A stretch of 64,000 nt of DNA from Spirosoma aureum (lineage in GTDB: Bacteria; Bacteroidota; Bacteroidia; Cytophagales; Spirosomataceae). The notes under the pieces were generated by a model. That model did no database searches, was not told where the DNA came from, and worked only from the letters and a program-made list of their open reading frames with translations. The position numbers and the translations under genes were made by a program. Positions 1 to 7,984 of this stretch are shown piece after piece (the first letter of the stretch is position 1; each line of letters opens with the position of its first letter). Location of the stretch: NCBI RefSeq assembly GCF_011604685.1, contig NZ_CP050063.1, positions 6,551,001-6,615,000 of the forward strand. The letters run 5' to 3'.

Positions 1-519
1 ATGCAGTAGCATTGTTCGGTAATAAAGCAACAGAAAAACGTAGATTGGAACCAGTGTTAATGTACCAAGCGGCCCGGCAATAACGCCCAGTGCATCAGGG
101 CTTTGCAAACTATTCAGAGTTTGTGCCTGTGCTTTTTGCATGTAGTTATTCTGTTGCCGATAACTGACATTGTATTCGCGTCGAATCCACCGCTGAACAT
201 CGTGATAAACATCATTGATGTTCTGACGAAACTTAGGAATGTCGTCAGTAAAATCGGCAATCTGCATGGACAATACCACGGTCACTCCAGACATAACAAT
301 AATTGCCAGCAAGAGGGCCAAACTTATGGCAATGACTTTATGCATTCCCAACCGGATAAGTCGATCTTCGACAGGACGTAACAAAACGGCCAGAAGCCCT
401 GCCATAGCAAGCGGCACCAGAATATCCTGCCCTAGATAAATACCCGCCGTCAGGATGGCAAGCGACAGTAATGAGTGAGAGAACTGGTGGTAATGAGGAC
501 GCGAGAGGTCAGAGCCCAT
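1..519 (-). CDS. AI-2E family transporter, N-terminal part (runs off left edge)
   Basis: An open frame begins at an ATG at 519 and stays open to the first base, giving 173 N-terminal residues of an inner-membrane protein. Hydrophobic segments fall at about residues 13-33, 37-52, 64-88 and 148-170, separated by a polar stretch (about 90-145) containing the pattern DDIPKFRQNINDVY. This is the N-terminal layout of the AI-2E transporter family (PF01594), usually about 350 residues with eight membrane segments; some members export autoinducer-2, others act as Na+/H+ antiporters, so the substrate cannot be told here. The C-terminal half is outside the window. It runs in the same direction as the LD-carboxypeptidase upstream, with about 50 bases between them. 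Confidence 0.75.
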   Translation of the reverse strand, partial: MGSDLSRPHYHQFSHSLLSLAILTAGIYLGQDILVPLAMAGLLAVLLRPVEDRLIRLGMHKVIAISLALLLAIIVMSGVTVVLSMQIADFTDDIPKFRQNINDVYHDVQRWIRREYNVSYRQQNNYMQKAQAQTLNSLQSPDALGVIAGPLGTLTLVPIYVFLLLYYRTMLLH

Positions 520-571
520 GTATCGTGAATGGTTAACTTTACGAGTAAACTAAAATTGAGCACAAATGGCT

Positions 572-1594
572 TTATATAACTGCGTGCTCCAATAATCGAA
601 TGGTCCCTTTAGCCGCATCTATCTCTGCATTGATACCGAGAGGCACCGTAAACTTATCGGTGATATGGCCAATCATCGAACCGGAAAAAGCAGGTATATT
701 CAACGGAATAATATGATCGGTCAATACATCTTCAAACGTCAGCGAACCATAGCCGCCACTACCCGGCTCGCAGGAAGAACACTTACCAAATACAAAACCC
801 GTAAGCTGCGACAAAACACCGGCCAGTTTTAAGTGTGTAAGCATCCGGTCTACGCTGTAAATATCTTCATGCGTATCTTCCACAAACAGAATTTTACCTT
901 TCCAGTCGGGGATGTACGCTGACCCGAGCAGGTGTGATAACACCGTCAGGTTTCCACCAACGAGCTGACCCTGAGCGATTCCAGGACGAAGCGTCATGAT
1001 ACGGTCTTTAATCTGGGTCAGGTTATCATCTTTTTTTGATGGATTCTGAAATGTGACTACTTGCCCATCCATGAGTACCTGCCGCAACCAATCAACTGTG
1101 AACGCATTCCACGTAACTGCACCAACGGGGCCATGCATGGTAATAAGTCCAGTTTTCGTGTAAATAGCCAATAAGAGAGCCGTAATGTCACTATAGCCAA
1201 CCAGAATTTTGGGATTCTGCCGGATTAACTCATAATCGATCAGTGGCAACAGTCGGGCACATCCCCAACCACCATGCATGGCCATAATCATTTTCACTGA
1301 TGGATCGGCAAACATGGCATTAAGGTCGGCCGCCCGGTCGGCATCCCGACCAGCCAGATAACCGTATCGGTCATAAAAATGAGACGAAACCTTGGTCTGC
1401 AATCCCAATGCCTGCAACGATTCAATCGTGATTTGCACCGTCTCGCGACTATAGGCGGGTGATGCCGGGCAAATCAGCCCGACGGTATCGCCCGCTTTAA
1501 TCCGCGCTGGTTTGATCGTGGTTGGTTGGCCATCCGTTACTGAAAGAAACGGGGCGATTACGGCGGTTTTGAGCAGTGAACGACGGGTTGGCAT
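572..1594 (-). CDS. LD-carboxypeptidase (peptidase S66, LdcA-like)
   Basis: This 340-residue enzyme should cleave the L,D bond releasing the terminal D-alanine from murein tetrapeptides during cell-wall recycling or remodelling. The family signatures are in order: GGWGCARLL near 108, VGYSDIT with the nucleophile Ser135, FVEDTHED with Glu239, and GHITDK with His310, matching the Ser-Glu-His triad of LdcA. The N-terminus MPTRRSLLKTAV has a twin-arginine-like or short hydrophobic leader, so it may be exported, unlike cytoplasmic E. coli LdcA. I chose the ATG at 1594; a TTG two codons upstream is possible. It transcribes away from the GntR regulator, with a hairpin element in the gap. Confidence 0.85.
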   Translation of the reverse strand: MPTRRSLLKTAVIAPFLSVTDGQPTTIKPARIKAGDTVGLICPASPAYSRETVQITIESLQALGLQTKVSSHFYDRYGYLAGRDADRAADLNAMFADPSVKMIMAMHGGWGCARLLPLIDYELIRQNPKILVGYSDITALLLAIYTKTGLITMHGPVGAVTWNAFTVDWLRQVLMDGQVVTFQNPSKKDDNLTQIKDRIMTLRPGIAQGQLVGGNLTVLSHLLGSAYIPDWKGKILFVEDTHEDIYSVDRMLTHLKLAGVLSQLTGFVFGKCSSCEPGSGGYGSLTFEDVLTDHIIPLNIPAFSGSMIGHITDKFTVPLGINAEIDAAKGTIRLLEHAVI

Positions 1595-1754
1595 TGGCAA
1601 GTCAGAAGTTAATGCGGGAGTTGGTTTATGTTAATTCGATGAAAGTACTGACGTTTTTGCTACGTCACAGCACTTTGTTTAATGGCCTGCCATTCGTGGC
1701 ACGGGCTCAAGCCAAACTACTCAGTAAATTGATTATTAAGTAACTTGTATATTT

Positions 1755-1845
1755 CTATTTAGGACTTTCGCTGCTAAGCGTGCCACGGTTATTAGGAGCA
1801 GTATCAGTACCCGTGGCACGCTTAGCAGCGAAAGTCCTACTATTT
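1755..1845. repeat. Long hairpin element with 28-29 bp arms, flanked by CTATTT direct repeats
   Basis: Arms at 1760-1788 and 1811-1839 are perfectly complementary and enclose a 22-base loop. The arms begin AGGACTTTCG and end, next to the loop, in CGTGCCACGG. The hexamer CTATTT lies immediately outside both arms (1755-1760 and 1840-1845), which could be a target-site duplication, although the left T also pairs. The loop-proximal core recurs in the hairpin at 32410-32505. A lone half-core, CGTGGCACGG, lies at 1695-1704. It sits between two divergently transcribed genes, so it is not simply a terminator of either. Confidence 0.8.
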
Positions 1846-1973
1846 TGTTTATCGTGTGTTATCTATTTGTCCGATCATCCTAATTGCAACTTATAACCGA
1901 ATAGCTTTTCTGACAAATAGGTTTTATTACTTAAAAATCACCTACTTTACGGCCAAAATCCCGTTTTTGCTTT

Positions 1974-3002
1974 ATGCAATTGACCATTAATGAACGTTCC
2001 AGCATCCCCAAATATCGGCAGATTGTTGATGCTGTCCTGCAGGGGATCGAAACGGGGGCTTTACATCGCGATGAACAACTTCCGTCCATTAACGAACTGA
2101 GCGAAGAGTTTTATCTGGCGCGGGATACCGTCGAAAAAGCATATAAGTTTCTAAAAAAAGAGGGTGTCATCCAGGCTGTTCGGGGGAAAGGGTATTTTAT
2201 CCGGCGTGAAGGGCCCGATCAGTTACGGGTCCTGTTGATCATGAATAAGCTCAGCGCCTATAAGAAAATAATTTATTACGCTCTGCTCGACGAATTGGGT
2301 GCCGGTGCTGTGGTTGATTTACGATTACACCATCACGATGCAACCCAGTTTGCCCAGTTGATCCGGGAAAGCCAGGGGGAATACAATTATTATGTTGTAA
2401 TGCCTCATTTCTACGAACAGGCTGCTCCAACATCCACCCAGACAGCCAATGTACAGACGTTACTGGCAGAGATTCCATCCGATAAGCTGGTGTTATTAGA
2501 CAAGGATTTGCCCGATCTGAAAGGCAATCATATCGCGGTCTTTCAACAGTTTGACCGGGATTTATACCAAGCGCTGGAATCGGGTGCCGACCTTCTTGAA
2601 AAATACCAGAAGCTCTTATTGATTTTCCCAAAAGATGTGCGCTACCCACCCGAGATTGTCCGGGGGTTCAGAAATTATGCCGTACATCATCGTAAGGATT
2701 TTACGATTCTAGACACTACGGTCAATCACATCATTGAGCCTGAAACTGCGTATATCGTACTGGAAGACAGCGACCTTGCTGAGCTAGTCCGGCAGGCAAA
2801 ACGACAGAATCTCCTGCTTGGCCGCGATGTTGGCATTCTGTCATTTAACGAAACGCCCCTCAAAGAAGTCCTGGCCGATGGTATTACTGTCGTCTCAACT
2901 GATCACGAGCAGATGGGCCGTACTGCCGCCCAACTTATGCTCGAACATCGTCCAGAAAAGGTGAAAAATCCCTTTAAACTTATTCGTAGAGGCTCACTTT
3001 AA
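1974..3002 (+). CDS. GntR-family transcriptional regulator with sugar-binding-like effector domain
   Basis: Residues 1-75 form a GntR winged helix: IPKYRQIVDAVLQGIETG, LPSINELSEEF, the recognition-helix region ARDTVEKAYKFLKKEG, and the wing RGKGYFI. Residues 80-340 resemble a LacI/periplasmic-binding-protein effector domain, seen in the closing pattern VGILSFNETPLKEVLADGIT followed by TTVVSTDHEQMG-like text and a C-terminal MLEHRPEK segment. This combination is typical of Bacteroidota regulators of sugar uptake or catabolism, where a sugar or sugar phosphate would release DNA. No adjacent sugar operon is present, so its target is unknown. The product is cytoplasmic, 342 residues. Confidence 0.85.
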   Translation: MQLTINERSSIPKYRQIVDAVLQGIETGALHRDEQLPSINELSEEFYLARDTVEKAYKFLKKEGVIQAVRGKGYFIRREGPDQLRVLLIMNKLSAYKKIIYYALLDELGAGAVVDLRLHHHDATQFAQLIRESQGEYNYYVVMPHFYEQAAPTSTQTANVQTLLAEIPSDKLVLLDKDLPDLKGNHIAVFQQFDRDLYQALESGADLLEKYQKLLLIFPKDVRYPPEIVRGFRNYAVHHRKDFTILDTTVNHIIEPETAYIVLEDSDLAELVRQAKRQNLLLGRDVGILSFNETPLKEVLADGITVVSTDHEQMGRTAAQLMLEHRPEKVKNPFKLIRRGSL

Positions 3003-3060
3003 CGATAATCTACGGCAGGCTGGCACGGTCTATGTATCCGTCGCCAACCCACTATAGTGA

Positions 3061-3894
3061 TCATTTCTTATAATTAAACTTCAGGATATAACCTTTCTTG
3101 CCGTCGCCCTCACTGGCAATAAACAGATCGCCGTTGGGCGCGAAGCAGATACCTTCGGGCTGTCGGAACTGCTTAGGATCAAGGGGTTCGGAGTAAATAA
3201 TTTTAGCCTGCCGATTGGTAATGATCAGGCGTTTACCCGCCGATGTCAGAATGTACCATTCACCCGTAATCGGATGTACGGCTATTCCTGAAGGCTTGTA
3301 GGTTTTTGGGTCAATTCCGGCTCCATTGAGTTGATCATCATTCAGGCTCATGTCTTTAAAAACGGCCTTATTTAGCAAATCGAACGAATAAACGGTTTTA
3401 TCGCTCGAAGGGCCACCATTTTTAACCGCAATCAGCAACCGCTTTGTTTTCGGATCATACCCCAGCCCTTCAACTTCCGTCTTTTTAGGTAAATCGGTTT
3501 TAGTACGACCAATCTGGGTTGATTCGGGTTTGAACCGAAATAGATTCCCGTTGCTTTCCAGGACGTAGATCTCTCCATTTACGTATTCAATGCCTTCAAA
3601 ATCACCATAGCCGCCAAAGCCAAAATCCTTGACAACATCCTTCTTTTTGGTATCATAGACGTATACAACCGCTTCTTCGTCCTGTACACAGAGCAACTGG
3701 TCGTCCTTATAATAGGTTAGGCCCGATATTTCTTCCAGTTTTTTTGGCATTGTAAAGTTCTCATCGGGAGCTGTCAGTTGGTAAGGCAGTTTGAAGGTTG
3801 GGTCGAGTCTGCCAGCTTCGGTTGTTTCATTTTTTTTCGATGATGGACCGCAGCCTATCAGCAACAGCATTACTCCCAGAAGTAGACGGTTCAT
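3061..3894 (-). CDS. SdiA-regulated-like beta-propeller lipoprotein
   Basis: The preferred start is the ATG at 3894, giving MNRLLLGVMLLLIGCG, a lipoprotein signal with lipobox LIGC; a 26-residue polar extension upstream is probably not translated. The mature 260-residue domain has repeated propeller blades: LEEISGLTYY, FEGIEYVNGEIYVLES, VEGLGYDPKTKRLLIAVK, PSGIAVHPITGEWYILTS, PEGICFAPNGDLFIASEG. This matches the SdiA-regulated/esterase-like propeller family (PF06977), whose molecular role is not established. It probably faces the periplasm or the cell surface. It converges with the GntR gene 59 bases away; I see no strong terminator there. Confidence 0.75.
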   Translation of the reverse strand: MNRLLLGVMLLLIGCGPSSKKNETTEAGRLDPTFKLPYQLTAPDENFTMPKKLEEISGLTYYKDDQLLCVQDEEAVVYVYDTKKKDVVKDFGFGGYGDFEGIEYVNGEIYVLESNGNLFRFKPESTQIGRTKTDLPKKTEVEGLGYDPKTKRLLIAVKNGGPSSDKTVYSFDLLNKAVFKDMSLNDDQLNGAGIDPKTYKPSGIAVHPITGEWYILTSAGKRLIITNRQAKIIYSEPLDPKQFRQPEGICFAPNGDLFIASEGDGKKGYILKFNYKK

Positions 3895-4144
3895 GAACAA
3901 AGGTGTTTTGCGGTAAAAGTAAGTGTTTGAGCTGGAAGAGTCACATAGCTCTTTGGATTTTTCAGCCATCACTAATAATTAATAATCTTCCAATAATAAT
4001 CAGTTTCTAAAGACCTCACCCCAGACGGCATTCAGAGTATTGAAAACCAGACTCGTACAGAAAATACTGGCACTCCGATAGGTTTAGTTTCAGCAAAAAG
4101 CTGGGTTTTACACCTTTGCATTGTTCAAACGAAACAGCAAAAAA

Positions 4145-4498
4145 ATGAAAAATGTATTCATCCTGATACTAGGTCTCCTGGCTGGAACTGTATCATTCGC
4201 CCAGACACAACCTGGCATTGCCCCCGAAACAAGCGTGAGCATTACGACTGATCAAAAGCTTAAACTTATTGTCGGTCGCGACGAGACAACAGCAACAATT
4301 ACCATGCGTGACGAAAATGGGCATGTTATCTACACCGATAAGGTTGGGCTCCAGAATGGACTCTATCAGAAATTCGACATTGCTCAACTCAATGAAGGCA
4401 CGTATGAACTGGCAATTGCTATTGGTAGGGAAACGGTCGTCAAATCATTCGTCATTGAATCTCAGCCTGCCCATAAATTAGTTGCCTTGCGCTCATAA
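4145..4498 (+). CDS. Small secreted protein of unknown function
   Basis: The ATG at 4145 gives 117 residues starting MKNVFILILGLLAGTVSFAQ, a signal peptide with cleavage after SFA; an upstream in-frame ATG at 4121 adds eight polar residues that would weaken the signal. The remaining 97 residues look like a single beta-sandwich, with alternating strands such as KLKLIVG, TATITMRDENGHVIYTD, YQKFDIAQLNEGTYELAIAIG and TVVKSFVIES. That pattern resembles small Bacteroidota periplasmic beta-sandwich proteins (DUF3244-like or the T9SS sorting-domain fold), but the assignment is weak. A terminator follows directly. Confidence 0.65.
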   Translation: MKNVFILILGLLAGTVSFAQTQPGIAPETSVSITTDQKLKLIVGRDETTATITMRDENGHVIYTDKVGLQNGLYQKFDIAQLNEGTYELAIAIGRETVVKSFVIESQPAHKLVALRS

Positions 4499-4523
4499 AC
4501 TGAATGGCGTCATTCAGATTCCT

Positions 4524-4552
4524 GAAACTGGCATTCCGCCGGTTTCTTTTTT
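4524..4552 (+). terminator. Rho-independent terminator after the small secreted protein
   Basis: GAAACTGGC (4524-4532) pairs with GCCGGTTTC (4538-4546) with one G-U pair and a short loop, followed by a run of T. Its T tail touches the -33 element of the next promoter. Confidence 0.75.
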
Positions 4553-4579
4553 GTCAGGGAATACCTATCATTAGCTTTG
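4551..4579 (+). promoter_or_regulatory. Bacteroidota promoter for the LytS-type kinase, nearly leaderless
   Basis: TTG at 4551-4553 is followed after 18 bases by TAGCTTTG (4572-4579), the -33 and -7 pattern of the Bacteroidota housekeeping sigma factor. The ATG of the kinase begins only five bases after the -7 element, so transcription would start at or inside the start codon region and the mRNA would carry almost no leader. Confidence 0.6.
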
Positions 4580-4583
4580 TATA

Positions 4584-5732
4584 ATGACTGAATCCACCAT
4601 GACCTACCGTCTGACGAATCGACAAAAATGGCAACTCGCAATTAGCGTATTTGTTATTTATTGGCCTATTCGACTGTATATCAATGTATCAACGTTTAGC
4701 TGGGCTCTCATTCTGCGTAATATTCCATTCTGGATATTGGAAACCATAATGAGCGTTCTATTCTTCTATGCGTGGATCAACGTAACGGAGTGGCTGCAAA
4801 AATGGCTTTTTAATCGTTTCGGAGAAGGTTTTCTGATTGAATTCAGAATACCGACTCAATTGGCAACACTGGCCATTGCCAGTGCACTGGCGGTTGTTTT
4901 TAACTTTGGTTTTTATATGCTCTGGCATAGTGTAGACGATACGTTACAGCGTGGCTTTGGGATCATTCGCGAACAGGAAGCTCGCCCTCAGCGCACTCAA
5001 CCTACCCAGGCCGTTTCCGAAGAACGTCGGAAACGAAGCGATCAACGCCGGCGCGTCAACAACGGCATGACCGTAATGGCCATGTTATCAGCATTTTACC
5101 TGGCGGCAAACCGTAGGGCCTATAGTCGGCTGGAGGATGTGCAGGTCCGGGCCGAACGGCTGGAAAAAGAGAATATTCAGGCACAGTTCGCGGCACTTAA
5201 AAGTCAGGTCAACCCGCACTTTCTGTTCAATAGCCTAAGTATTTTATCGTCTTTGGTTCACGCCGATGCCGACTTGTCTGAAAAATTCATTGATCAATTG
5301 TCAAGAGCATATCGCTATATTCTGGAGCAAAAAGATAACGAACGAGTGCTTCTCAAAACCGAACTGGAGTTCATTCAGGCTTATCGATTTTTACTGAATA
5401 TTCGCTTTGAAAACAAATTCGACGTTGTTATTAACGTTCCCGAATCCGATCAGACCCGTTATAGCATTGCACCATTGACCCTACAATTGCTGGTTGAAAA
5501 TGCGGTGAAGCACAACCGTATGTCCTCCAGAGAGCCGCTACACGTGCATATTCAGCTTGAGGGCGATTGTCTGCTTATTCAAAATAACCTTCAACCCCGC
5601 CCACAGTCTGAAACCTCAACTGGTGTAGGTTTGCAGAATATCATTACCCGGTATGCGCTACTCACCGAGCAGCCTGTTTGGGTTGGCGAAAATGAAGGTA
5701 CTTTCATTGTGAAGATTCCACTTTTAACCTAG
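4584..5732 (+). CDS. LytS-type sensor histidine kinase
   Basis: This 382-residue inner-membrane protein has about four membrane segments (near 18-35, 43-65, 93-115 and 160-178) and a charged loop (125-158) between the third and fourth. The cytoplasmic part carries the LytS/His_kinase (PF06580) signature QVNPHFLFNSL with phospho-acceptor His212, then an N-box LLVENAVKHN (303-311) and G-box TGVGLQN (346-352). It should autophosphorylate and pass phosphate to the LytTR response regulator encoded next. The signal is not recognisable because no known sensor domain is present. A hairpin separates the two genes, so they may not be strictly co-transcribed. Confidence 0.9.
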   Translation: MTESTMTYRLTNRQKWQLAISVFVIYWPIRLYINVSTFSWALILRNIPFWILETIMSVLFFYAWINVTEWLQKWLFNRFGEGFLIEFRIPTQLATLAIASALAVVFNFGFYMLWHSVDDTLQRGFGIIREQEARPQRTQPTQAVSEERRKRSDQRRRVNNGMTVMAMLSAFYLAANRRAYSRLEDVQVRAERLEKENIQAQFAALKSQVNPHFLFNSLSILSSLVHADADLSEKFIDQLSRAYRYILEQKDNERVLLKTELEFIQAYRFLLNIRFENKFDVVINVPESDQTRYSIAPLTLQLLVENAVKHNRMSSREPLHVHIQLEGDCLLIQNNLQPRPQSETSTGVGLQNIITRYALLTEQPVWVGENEGTFIVKIPLLT

Positions 5733-5749
5733 CGATTAGTGAATTAGAA

Positions 5750-5777
5750 AGTCAGCCAATACGATTTTTGGCTGGCT
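5750..5777 (+). terminator. Hairpin between kinase and response regulator genes
   Basis: AGTCAGCCAA (5750-5759) pairs with TTGGCTGGCT (5768-5777) with one wobble pair, followed by ATTTATT. The tail is A/T-rich rather than pure T, so it may attenuate rather than stop transcription into the response regulator. Confidence 0.55.
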
Positions 5778-5816
5778 ATTTATTCACTACGTTGCTTATT
5801 ACTTATTCATCAAGAA

Positions 5817-6596
5817 ATGAACGTTGTTATCATTGAAGACGAAAACCTAACGGCTAAACGGCTGGAGAGTCTTCTTCACAAATACGATCCGACGATCAAT
5901 GTATTGACCCGACTACCATCGGTGGCCGAAACTGTAGTATGGCTGGAGCAAACTGACCGACCCGCCATTGACCTGGTGTTTATGGACATTCACCTGGAAG
6001 ATGATCTTGGTTTTCGGATTTTTGAGCAGGCGGATCTGACGACACCCGTCATTTTCACGACCGCCTACGACGAATACATGATTCAGGCTTTTAAGGTAAA
6101 TAGTATCGATTATCTGCTTAAGCCAATAAATTACGACGAATTGGTAGCCGCTATCGAGAAATTCAAGGCGCTGAAAAAACAGTTTGGTCAGGCCAGCCCC
6201 CCCGCTCCGGACATGGATACGCTGCTCAATCTAATTGGAAAATCGAAGCATACCGATTATAAGGATCGGTTTATGATTACGGTTGGGAATAAAATCCGGA
6301 GTATCAGCACATCCGACATTGCTTATTTCTATCTCGAAGAAAAAATCGTCTTTCTGGTCACCAAAGACGGCCTGAACCTTCCAGTTGATTATAGCCTGGA
6401 CAAGCTCACCCAGGTGCTCAATCCGCGCCAGTTTTTCCGCATCAGCCGACAGTTTCTGGTATCACTGCCTGCAATTCAAACGATTCATACATTTTCGGCT
6501 GGCAAACTAAAGCTTGACCTTACTCCGAAATCAAAACACGAAGTATTTGTCAGTGGTGATCGAATGACGGAATTTAAAGAGTGGCTGGGGAAGTAG
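5817..6596 (+). CDS. LytTR response regulator
   Basis: The 259-residue protein has a receiver domain (about 1-120) with acidic pocket EDE near residue 7-9, phospho-acceptor Asp57 in VFMDIHL, the TTAYDEY switch segment and the conserved Lys in DYLLKP. The C-terminal half (about 150-255) is a LytTR DNA-binding domain, with ISTSDIAYFYLEEKIVFLVTKDG and FFRISRQFLVSL. It is the natural partner of the LytS-type kinase 84 bases upstream. Targets are not evident; LytTR proteins typically bind paired direct repeats, which I could not identify with confidence. Confidence 0.92.
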   Translation: MNVVIIEDENLTAKRLESLLHKYDPTINVLTRLPSVAETVVWLEQTDRPAIDLVFMDIHLEDDLGFRIFEQADLTTPVIFTTAYDEYMIQAFKVNSIDYLLKPINYDELVAAIEKFKALKKQFGQASPPAPDMDTLLNLIGKSKHTDYKDRFMITVGNKIRSISTSDIAYFYLEEKIVFLVTKDGLNLPVDYSLDKLTQVLNPRQFFRISRQFLVSLPAIQTIHTFSAGKLKLDLTPKSKHEVFVSGDRMTEFKEWLGK

Positions 6597-6750
6597 TTCT
6601 AAGCCAACGAAGTATGGTCCTCGAAGCCAACCTGTTTCATTAACTTGTTCCATAAGCATATCAGCCCGACGCCAATTGCGTTTCGGGTACACTTACTATG
6701 GCCCTTTTTTAGATGAAGTGGTCAACATCAGTACTTCTTATTTTACTTTA

Positions 6751-7086
6751 CTAATTTTTCAAATCGTTCAAACCCCATTCCTGCATCACGTAAATAACAG
6801 GCATCAGCGACTGGCCGTATTCGGTGATCTTATATTCTACCCGTGGTGGGATTTCCGCATAAATAATTCGCTCAAGAATTTTATCCTCTTCCAGCTCTCT
6901 TAGTTGATTGACCAGCATTTGCTTGCTAATGTCAGGCATGGCTCGCTGTAGCATACTAAAGCGGTTGCATTTTTTACTGATCGCATAGATTATCAAAATC
7001 TTCCACTTGCCGCCAATTCTATTTAAGCAGTGTGTAACCGGGCAATTATTGGGATTAAAATCCTTGTTTTTTCGCGTATTTGCCAT
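6751..7086 (-). CDS. HxlR-family transcriptional regulator
   Basis: This 111-residue winged-helix protein shows the HxlR core: a conserved cysteine in NCPVTHCLNRIGGKWKILI, the helix-turn-helix segment RFSMLQRAMPDISKQMLVNQLRELEEDKI, and the wing PPRVEYKITEYGQSLMPVI. HxlR proteins are small dimeric activators or repressors, many of which respond to reactive electrophiles or oxidants through that cysteine. It is transcribed away from the APCDD1-like gene, the usual arrangement for a regulator and its target. Its own promoter and a palindrome lie in the shared gap. Confidence 0.92.
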   Translation of the reverse strand: MANTRKNKDFNPNNCPVTHCLNRIGGKWKILIIYAISKKCNRFSMLQRAMPDISKQMLVNQLRELEEDKILERIIYAEIPPRVEYKITEYGQSLMPVIYVMQEWGLNDLKN

Positions 7087-7139
7087 TAGTCTAAAATAAT
7101 GTACTATGATGTCTAAAATTGACTACTGGTACTTAATAG

Positions 7140-7168
7140 ACAAAGGTAACAACTTTGTATTCTCTCAA
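7140..7168 (-). promoter_or_regulatory. HxlR promoter with overlapping ACAAAG-N7-CTTTGT palindrome
   Basis: On the minus strand TTG (plus 7168-7166) is followed after 17 bases by TACCTTTG (plus 7148-7141), a good Bacteroidota promoter about 55 bases ahead of the HxlR ATG. The -7 element overlaps a palindrome, ACAAAG (7140-7145) and CTTTGT (7153-7158) with seven bases between. This is a plausible operator for the regulator acting on itself and on the divergent gene. Confidence 0.5.
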
Positions 7169-7226
7169 AAAGGCATCTAAGTTCGTAACTCTACCACCTT
7201 ATTGCTGGCCTTGGGAAGAACGGTGA

Positions 7227-7826
7227 GTGTTTCGGCAACAGCAAAAATGTAAAACAATAACAGTAGAACAGATTAAAGAATCGATTGTGGGCAATTGGGT
7301 AAGCATTGCTTCCGAGTTGCGCCCAAGCATTAGCAAAAATACTGATGGAAGTATGAAACCATTCTACCTGACACGGGCCTTTACGTACGCGGCAGGCGAC
7401 AAATTTGCGCTGGACGTGATTAATTCAGCCGACCCTTTTGGCAAGGTGCCGCTGGTAAAAATTGTCATAAAAGGCCATATTGTCTGGCAAGGGGAGCATC
7501 CGATTGTCGCAGGTGCCCAAAAAGTAGACTTCATCGCCGACGAGGGCTACGAAGTTACGCCCTTGCATCAAGGGTTTGCTGATGCTATGAACCAGGTTGC
7601 CAGCCAGGGTTTCAACAAATGGGAAGTCAACAGTATGCAGAGCGTTATGGGAAAAGCATTTGCTCCTTTTGGCCTTGTGGAGGGACAAACCTACGCCGAA
7701 TACGACTTGATTTTCGTATTGAATGGCATGATGTTTTGGGGAGCCAAACACGTAGATGGCCGTGGCTTCGACAAACTTGAGAACAGGCCAGACAATTTGC
7801 AGATTCCCTTGATTAGACGTCAGTAA
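7227..7826 (+). CDS. APCDD1-like (APCDDC) domain protein
   Basis: The frame opens at a GTG at 7227, directly after an in-frame TGA, and gives 199 residues. Its pattern tracks the domain of animal APCDD1, a Wnt-pathway inhibitor: GNWVSIASELRP, FYLTRAFTY, then DPFGKVPLVKIVIKGHIVW, a glycine-led strand pair GAQKVDF, and late segments WEVNSMQSV, AEYDLIF, MMFWG, DGRGFDKLENRP and NLQIPLIRR. In animals the protein carries two such domains with disulfides; this one has a single domain and hardly any cysteine. There is no signal peptide in frame, but a hydrophobic leader-like segment is encoded in another frame just upstream (7193-7245). A divergent HxlR regulator suggests inducible expression. Function in bacteria is unknown; the homology is my reading and should be tested by profile search. 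Confidence 0.6.
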   Translation: MFRQQQKCKTITVEQIKESIVGNWVSIASELRPSISKNTDGSMKPFYLTRAFTYAAGDKFALDVINSADPFGKVPLVKIVIKGHIVWQGEHPIVAGAQKVDFIADEGYEVTPLHQGFADAMNQVASQGFNKWEVNSMQSVMGKAFAPFGLVEGQTYAEYDLIFVLNGMMFWGAKHVDGRGFDKLENRPDNLQIPLIRRQ

Positions 7827-7984
7827 AGATATTGTATAGCACTCCTTCTCCCTGTGTTGTCGTTGTATCGGTTAATTAGTTATTGCAGCTAGTGTGAGTG
7901 TATGATCTGTAGGCCCCCATTGGATTGAATCACCTATCATCGGAGTGAAAATCGAACGGTAACTGCTAACAGTTGAAGAGTATA

